From: Megascapheus bottae
Lineage: Eukaryota > Chordata > Mammalia > Rodentia > Geomyidae
DNA length: 64,000 bases
Assembly: GCA_024803745.1 (NCBI GenBank)
Contig: JANJXV010000016.1
Coordinates: 43,902,025 to 43,966,024 of the forward strand
Reading direction: 5' to 3'
Below the pieces are notes generated by a model that saw only the letters and a program-made list of their open reading frames with translations, was not told where the DNA came from and ran no database searches. Positions 58,796 through 64,000 of the stretch are shown here, piece by piece; positions within the stretch are counted from its first letter, which is position 1; each line of letters opens with the position of its first letter. Made by a program: the position numbers and the translations under genes.

Positions 58796-59879
58796 GAATA
58801 AATAGAAAGTGAATTGTAAACCGTGGTGTCAACCATTCTGTCTCCCACGTTCTGCCAAGCGAGCATGAAAGAAAGAGGTGGAGCTCAAATCAACGACGGA
58901 CCAGTGCTGCTACTCATTGCTCCGTGGGATGAGAAGAAAACCTAGTTTTTCTATGAAGAGAGACCCTCGTTGGAATGAATCTAAAATTTCTTTGAAACAA
59001 TGTGGTAGTTTGGTTTGGTCCTGAAGCCCCTGTGCCTCTGTGACCCCCCTGGGAGAATCGGGGACGTGGGGACACTCCTGGAGGCCTGGCTCACCGGCTT
59101 GGGACACTGAGAAGTTCAGTTGTGACTGGCATTGATGTGGGGAGACTGGAGGTAGCCTGCAGCCGTGGGTCCCTGTGTCTCCTTCTTCTGCCAGTGACAG
59201 GGGAAGAGGCGTGCAGGGGATGTGCTGCCATCAACAGTGTTGCAACACAGTAACAAGACAGCACACTGACAGCGTGGCAGCCACACTTCCTGTGCCACGG
59301 CGTTCTCGTGAAGCTGCACCACATCAGGCCTGGCCACGCCCAGCCTTGTCTCCTCATGGCGCACAGGGCCTGCTCCTGCTCCTGAGGCAGAGCTCAGAGG
59401 CGAGGTCTGTCCTGCTGGCCGTCTCCGGGTCTGCAGAATCAAGGCCGAAGATGTGAACCCAGGGTTTTCACAGCTTATTTGCACCTGCAGCTTGGCTGTC
59501 TCCCTTCCATGACAGCTCGGTGTCGAGCGGAGCACATTTCTTGTTTCCAGTCACCTTGGCTGGCTTTCGTCAGGCTGGGAGCCAGGAGGGAGCCCTTCCT
59601 GCCTCTCCTTTCCAGCCACCCAAAAGCTGCCCTGCAAGACAGAAGTAAAGCCACCAGCGTGTGTGGAACCAGCTCTCCCAAGCCACAGAGGAGGGCCACC
59701 CCCACTTTTCCAAGCACTGACACAGATACAAAGGCCAGAGTCTGGCAGCCCTCTGTAGCATAGGCAGGGCTATTTAGGAAGACACTTAATGTGGATTTAG
59801 TAAGTTCATGCCGAGCTCCACAGGCACCTGTCTCTTTAAATCAGTCTCCTCCCAAGTAAAATTTGTGGCCCTGATGAAT
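58796..59879. other. Single-copy DNA, nothing recognised
   Basis: Overlapping short frames on both strands in the GC-richer part (59090-59760), none with a recognisable product. Confidence 0.4.
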
Positions 59880-60045
59880 GGCAGAGCAGAGCCATCCATA
59901 AAAGGGCAGAGGAAAATCACATTCATTTGCATACAGTAATTATTCTGTGAATCAGGCCACCTTTATTGCTGGCAGAAAATCTACTGTCAGCATCAGTCTA
60001 TAGATCACATCTGAAAGTCCAACAGCCAAGGAGTCATTGTTGGAG
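59880..60045. promoter_or_regulatory. Candidate conserved non-coding element
   Basis: Non-repetitive, with ATTCATTTGCATACAGTAATTATTC (POU octamer ATTTGCAT beside TAATTA), CACCTTTATTGC and AAATCTACTGTCAGC. The motif packing resembles a conserved enhancer. Inference only. Confidence 0.3.
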
Positions 60046-60303
60046 TCCATGTGGCCTTGCAATCCTGCCACCCATGGCCTGACACTGACAGGGTTTGGGT
60101 AGACAGCAAAGTTTCCAGGTGCCAGCCAGCCAGCCTCTCTTCTCCAGGCCCCTGCAAGCCAGGCTGGGCTCTGTTCCAGCGAGCTCCCTGGCAGGCAGGT
60201 CATGCACGGCTCTGTGGGGAATGAAAGACTGAAAGACATCTGACATCCTCAACTTGTCAGAGAGGGCTTCACCCACTCTAGAGCTGGACCCCGCCCAGGC
60301 ACC

Positions 60304-60304
<1 letters not shown>

Positions 60305-60362
<58 letters not shown>

Positions 60363-60393
60363 CGCACGCACGCGCACGCGCACACACACACTG
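60305..60393. repeat. (CA)n-(CACG)n microsatellite
   Basis: About 27 CA units, then GGCGCACGCACGCGCACGCG and a short CA run. A Z-DNA candidate. Confidence 0.97.
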
Positions 60394-61517
60394 CTGCAGC
60401 CCTCAGACCTATTTGTCCTGGCTGGGATTCGGGGAGGGAAGGGGCTCTAGACTTGGGGTGACTGCTCTCGTCTATGGAGGCAGAGGGTCCCTGTAATTTG
60501 GTGTATTCTCATGGTTTTAGCCATTGGGAGACTGGAAAGAGAGCAACTGAGCTGCAGCCTGACACATAGGGAACTCTTCCCCGAGGGCCATGAAGGCCCA
60601 GGGCTGGTGGGCTTCCGTGGAGGAGCAGAGCAAGAGACAAGGGCTTGAGTCCTTGAGGCTGGGTACCAGGTGCGATTGCAAGGCTTAGAACATTCTCTCT
60701 GGAAGGCCCTGGAGCCAGGCTGTAGCAGGAGGAAGTCAGCAACTACATGTAGGCCAACACCTTGGGCCATGTCTATTACTGCCCAGGACATTGTGCAAGT
60801 TCAAGTTCCAAGACACCCTAGTGTAATGGGGGCAGGCACCAGGCCTGTGAGCCCAGACTGGACCTGCACTCGCCTGTGCATCTACGCCCAGGCCAGAGGC
60901 CTGCGATACTAACAAAGGACACTTCAGAGTAGACACAACTCGATGTGGGAAACACTTCTGCCAGGAATTCACTCAGGAGGTTAGAAGGTCGGGGAAGCTA
61001 TGACACTAGTGAGTTCTTCTGCTAGAAAGGAAGGCTCTGTGTAATCTGTCTCAGAACAGAACCAAAACCCAAACCAAACCAAACAACCTTGTTCACCCCG
61101 AGTTCTCACACAGGCCAAGGTTTGGTTTGCACAAGTCTGCTTAAAGAAGCTTCTCAAAGACGTTTAAATTCTCTGTGATCCTTGACCTTGCTTTCTTTTC
61201 CCTCCACTCCTGTTCTTCTTATATAACAACGACGACACTTTAATGACAGGATGAGCCCCAAGAACTTGTTGGCAAGTGAAGGAAGCCAGACACAGGCAGG
61301 CACGCAGACAAGTACCCGCCTACTGTTGTCACAGTCACAGAACGAGGGCACGGGGTGGGAGCCAGGGGTTGGCAGGGCAGGGGCCAGGCTTGGTTTTGGA
61401 AGACAAGAAAGTTCCGGAGGAGAGAATGGATGATGGTGGTGTTGAAATAGCACAGAACAATACTGTTAAAGTGATTAAAACAGCAGCCCGTGTTGTCTGT
61501 GATTTACCCACATAAAG
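60394..61517. other. Single-copy DNA, nothing recognised
   Basis: A short AAACC repeat at 61060-61083. Frames 60447-60791 and 61154-61453 (minus) have no domain. Confidence 0.4.
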
Positions 61518-61624
61518 ATGTCTGAATTTTAATTTTTTATTTTCAATCTTCAAATTGTTGTACAAAGGAGTTGCTATTCAACAACGTAGTTTGTGGGTGC
61601 AGTGAATCTTGATCAATGTCACCT
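61518..61624 (-). repeat. 3' end of the unassigned repeat also seen at 14570-14845
   Basis: On the minus strand: GAGGTGACATTGATCAAGATTCACTGCAC, TTGTTGAATAGCAACTCCTTTGTACAACAATTTGAAG, then an A-rich end. It aligns base by base with the 3' part of the 14570-14845 element, in the opposite orientation. Confidence 0.5.
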
Positions 61625-61920
61625 CTTGGTGAGAGGTTGAGAGGACCATGGTTCAAAACCAGCCCAGGAAAGTTTTTCAAGACTTCATCTGAATGGAATA
61701 ACAACAATCCTGGTGTGAAGAATATGGATCTGTCATCCCACATAGGGAGGAGGGAAGGGAAAACCACAAACAGAAGGATCAAATCCAAGGTAGCCAGGGA
61801 ACATGAAGATTCTATCTCCAAACAAGCAAAGAAAGCGGCAAGGACTAGACGCATGGTCCAGGTGGTACAGCACTTGCCTGGGACACACAGGCCCTGAGTT
61901 CAAACCCCAGTACCACCAAA
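61625..61920 (+). mobile_element. Old B1-dID-type SINE, possibly two B1 units
   Basis: A first B1-like piece (GGTTGAGAGGACCATGGTTCAAAACCAGCCCAGG) is followed by a second (TCTGTCATCCCACATAGGGAGGA, TTCTATCTCCAAACAAGCAAAG) and an ID-like part (ATGGTCCAGGTGGTACAGCACTTGCCTGGGACAC, GAGTTCAAACCCCAGTACC). Confidence 0.7.
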
Positions 61921-61988
61921 AATCTACCTTAACCTATTTCTCATTTAGATCAATAAGGACTGATCTAAAAGATCAAAAGAAATATTGA

Positions 61989-62101
61989 CCGGGCGGGGAG
62001 GGCAGGAGGGAAAGTTAGAGAAAAACATGGGAAGGGATATCAGGGTTCAAGAAGTAATGCTCCCAACTACCTGACCCCTCTATACATCAATAAAACCAAA
62101 T
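61989..62101 (+). mobile_element. Very short 5'-truncated LINE-1 3' end
   Basis: Only about 113 bp of the L1 3' terminus (polypurine GGGCGGGGAGGGCAGGAGGG, CAACTACCTGACCCCTCTA, CAATAAAACCAAAT). Flanked by AAAAGAAATATTGA (61975-61988) and AAAATAAATATTGA (62103-62116), a 14-bp target duplication with one mismatch that starts with AAAA as expected for L1 integration. Confidence 0.85.
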
Positions 62102-62116
62102 AAAAATAAATATTGA

Positions 62117-64000
62117 TCTAAAAGAGAAATCACGCAAGAGGGAAAGAGAGGCCTTAACATTAGATGCTATTAGGAAAAATTCTAGGGTTTTGACCAAGGC
62201 GGCATTTCCATTGAAAGGTATACCCGTTTCTGCCAGCTGAGGTGACACCAGTAAAAGCCTCAAGCACAGGCTCACACCTGGGAACCGAACCAGATGCTTC
62301 GGGAAGCCCTGCAGACCTTCTAATCTACATGCTTTTTATAATAAAATATAACATAGGAATAAGAACCAAGTTACTATGTCAGCAATTATCCCAAGGCAGA
62401 ATGTAATGAAAATGACAGTAGCCAGCAAAATAGTTAAGTCATCATTCCTGGTTTGTTCAATAATGACAGTGTTGGCCACCCCAAGATGAAAATATGTGAT
62501 ATTACATAACTTCCCAGCACATAGGTAGGACTGCCGGCAGTTTCACACTTACAAAATGTCACAAAATGAGTCGATTCTGGAAGGCAGGGTTATGCTAGAA
62601 AATGTCTCTTCTGTGTTAGCTTGCAACGTTCCTCACGGAGGCTAAGGGTGAACTCCAGAGTTGTCCTCACACGGAAGGGATGGAGGGAGGCGCTGGGGAA
62701 CTGAACCTGAGTACCCACCCTCTGTTTCACCATTGCTGAGAGAAGACAAGCTTAAAAAGATGACCAAAAAGGGTTGACTTTAGCTTCCAGAAGGAAAATG
62801 AAGATCCACAGTGCAAAACACTTACCTGCCTCCACGCAAGCTTTCTTAAGGCTTTCAGTCAAAGTTTTGGTGCAAAACATTTATCCACACAGAAGAGAAG
62901 ATCTTAAAATAAAACAGTTGCAGCACAAACAAGAAGAACTGGAAATCTTTTCCAGATCACACTTTGTGATGTTTTCGCTGCTCACAGGTGGCTGTGTGCG
63001 CTGCCTGAGCTCTGTGCTCGGTGCACGGCCTGTGTTTTCCTAGGGCGGCTGGTGGCACTCAAGCCTGGGTCTTTCCCCGAGTGGAGGCAGCACACCTGGT
63101 CACCAGTGGATAACAGATGCTGCTTTATGCTGCAAGCATGTCCCCAGAGAAGTGAGACAGTCAGACACCCAAAGAACAACCGCCAAAAGCGCCCAGGGCC
63201 TGAGGGTAAGGGCTGGGGCAGAGGGCAGGGCAGAGGGTGGGGCTGTGGATGGTCACTGGCTGCAGACCAAAGGCCTGGAGGTAGGGTACAACAGAAAGAA
63301 GAGGGGCACAGGTCCTGGTCAATCACGGGCCAGCTTGGAATGGCAGAACGAAAGGACCCAAGGCTGTCTACCTGCAGGCTTGAGGTGTGTTTTGTGGAGT
63401 CATGAGCTAAAGACAGGAGTAGAAGCCATCTTACTAGATGAGATGACGCAGAACACAGAGGAAACAGCAAGGAGAAGAAGCTCAGGAGGGCCCAGGGCTC
63501 CTCGGCACCAGAGGTTGTGAAGAGACTAAGAGCCAGCTGTGGTGAGGCTCCTGAGGAAGACTGGGACAGTCCCACTGGAGCGCCTCCTTCAGGCCCACAA
63601 CTTCTGCTGGATCAGGAAGGGCTGGGGGCCTGGAGTTCCCTCCTCTGTGATGGAGGGGAAGGGGCTGGCAGCAGGGGGTGGGAGGTGGTGGGGTGGGTAA
63701 CTGGATTCGAGTGGTTAGGCCTAAGTCTAACTCCTGTGTTGGTAAATTAGAGGATGCGTTTCCACTTAAGAGAAAGTGAAAGGTGATTGGATTAAGAAAA
63801 GAGCAAATCTGCAGTTATTAAAACCAAAACAAAGACTTCAGAATTTACTTACTGCTTTCACCAAGACTGGCCAAGGTGAGCTAAGGTGCCGGTCACGTGT
63901 ATAAAGAGAGGAGGAGGGGCACTGGTCAGAATTAACACTGAGGGGTCCCAGGCACAGAGCTTCCTGCACCCCAAGAGCCTGATTTGTGAGTGGAGCCTTA
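62117..64000. other. Single-copy DNA, nothing recognised
   Basis: The minus-strand frame 62982-63575 (197 codons) and overlapping plus-strand frames have no recognisable product. Near the right edge, CACGTGTATAAAGAG (63895-63909) places an E-box next to a TATA-like word, a possible but unsupported promoter. Confidence 0.35.

Noticed and set aside
62982..63575. 197-codon minus-strand open frame
   Set aside because: No domain; overlapping plus-strand frames of similar quality. Probably chance in GC-rich DNA.
63890..63935. E-box CACGTG followed by TATAAAG as a core promoter
   Set aside because: Both motifs are short and expected by chance in 64 kb. The window ends before any downstream exon can be judged.

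Overview
The window looks like gene-free mammalian nuclear DNA from a rodent, most likely a geomyoid (kangaroo rat or pocket mouse group). The best clue is a dimeric SINE made of an ID-like tRNA-Ala head and a second tRNA-like monomer. It matches my memory of the IDL-Geo SINE described from Dipodomys, Chaetodipus and Thomomys. LINE-1 3' ends, B1-like (7SL-derived) SINEs, dense TG/CA microsatellites and an MMTV-like LTR also fit a rodent. The species call rests on memory of repeat families, not on a search.

I recognise no protein-coding exon, rRNA, tRNA or CRISPR array. Open frames over 100 codons are almost all explained by simple repeats (TG/CA, CTTT, the 7-bp and 8-bp tandem arrays) or by transposon remnants. 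The rest have no recognisable domain and no exon context. The DNA is intergenic or deep intronic.

Layout. 1-14.8 kb: single-copy DNA mixed with microsatellites, a 7-bp G-rich minisatellite (7414-7704) and many LINE-1 ORF2/3' UTR fragments, two of them split by younger SINEs. 14.8-39.2 kb: mostly unremarkable single-copy DNA with scattered dimeric SINEs, each often bounded by target-site duplications, plus candidate conserved non-coding stretches. 39.2-47.6 kb: a 570-bp TG array, then about 7.5 kb of 8/9-bp satellite (GATGAAGT, GATGGAGT, GATGGAAGT) broken by a degraded zone, an ATCCTATC array and a 100-N assembly gap. 47.6-64 kb: an inverted (twin-primed) LINE-1, a possible regulatory region around 50.5-51.4 kb, a solo betaretroviral LTR at 56.8-57.8 kb, ancient LTR-type repeats and more SINEs.

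The most notable item is the solo LTR on the minus strand (56824-57787). It has TGCC...GGCA termini, a 6-bp target duplication, a U5 resembling mouse mammary tumour virus, and a short membrane-anchor open frame starting exactly at the LTR edge, where MMTV places its sag gene. The satellite array has higher-order structure and a probable assembly fold-back next to the gap.
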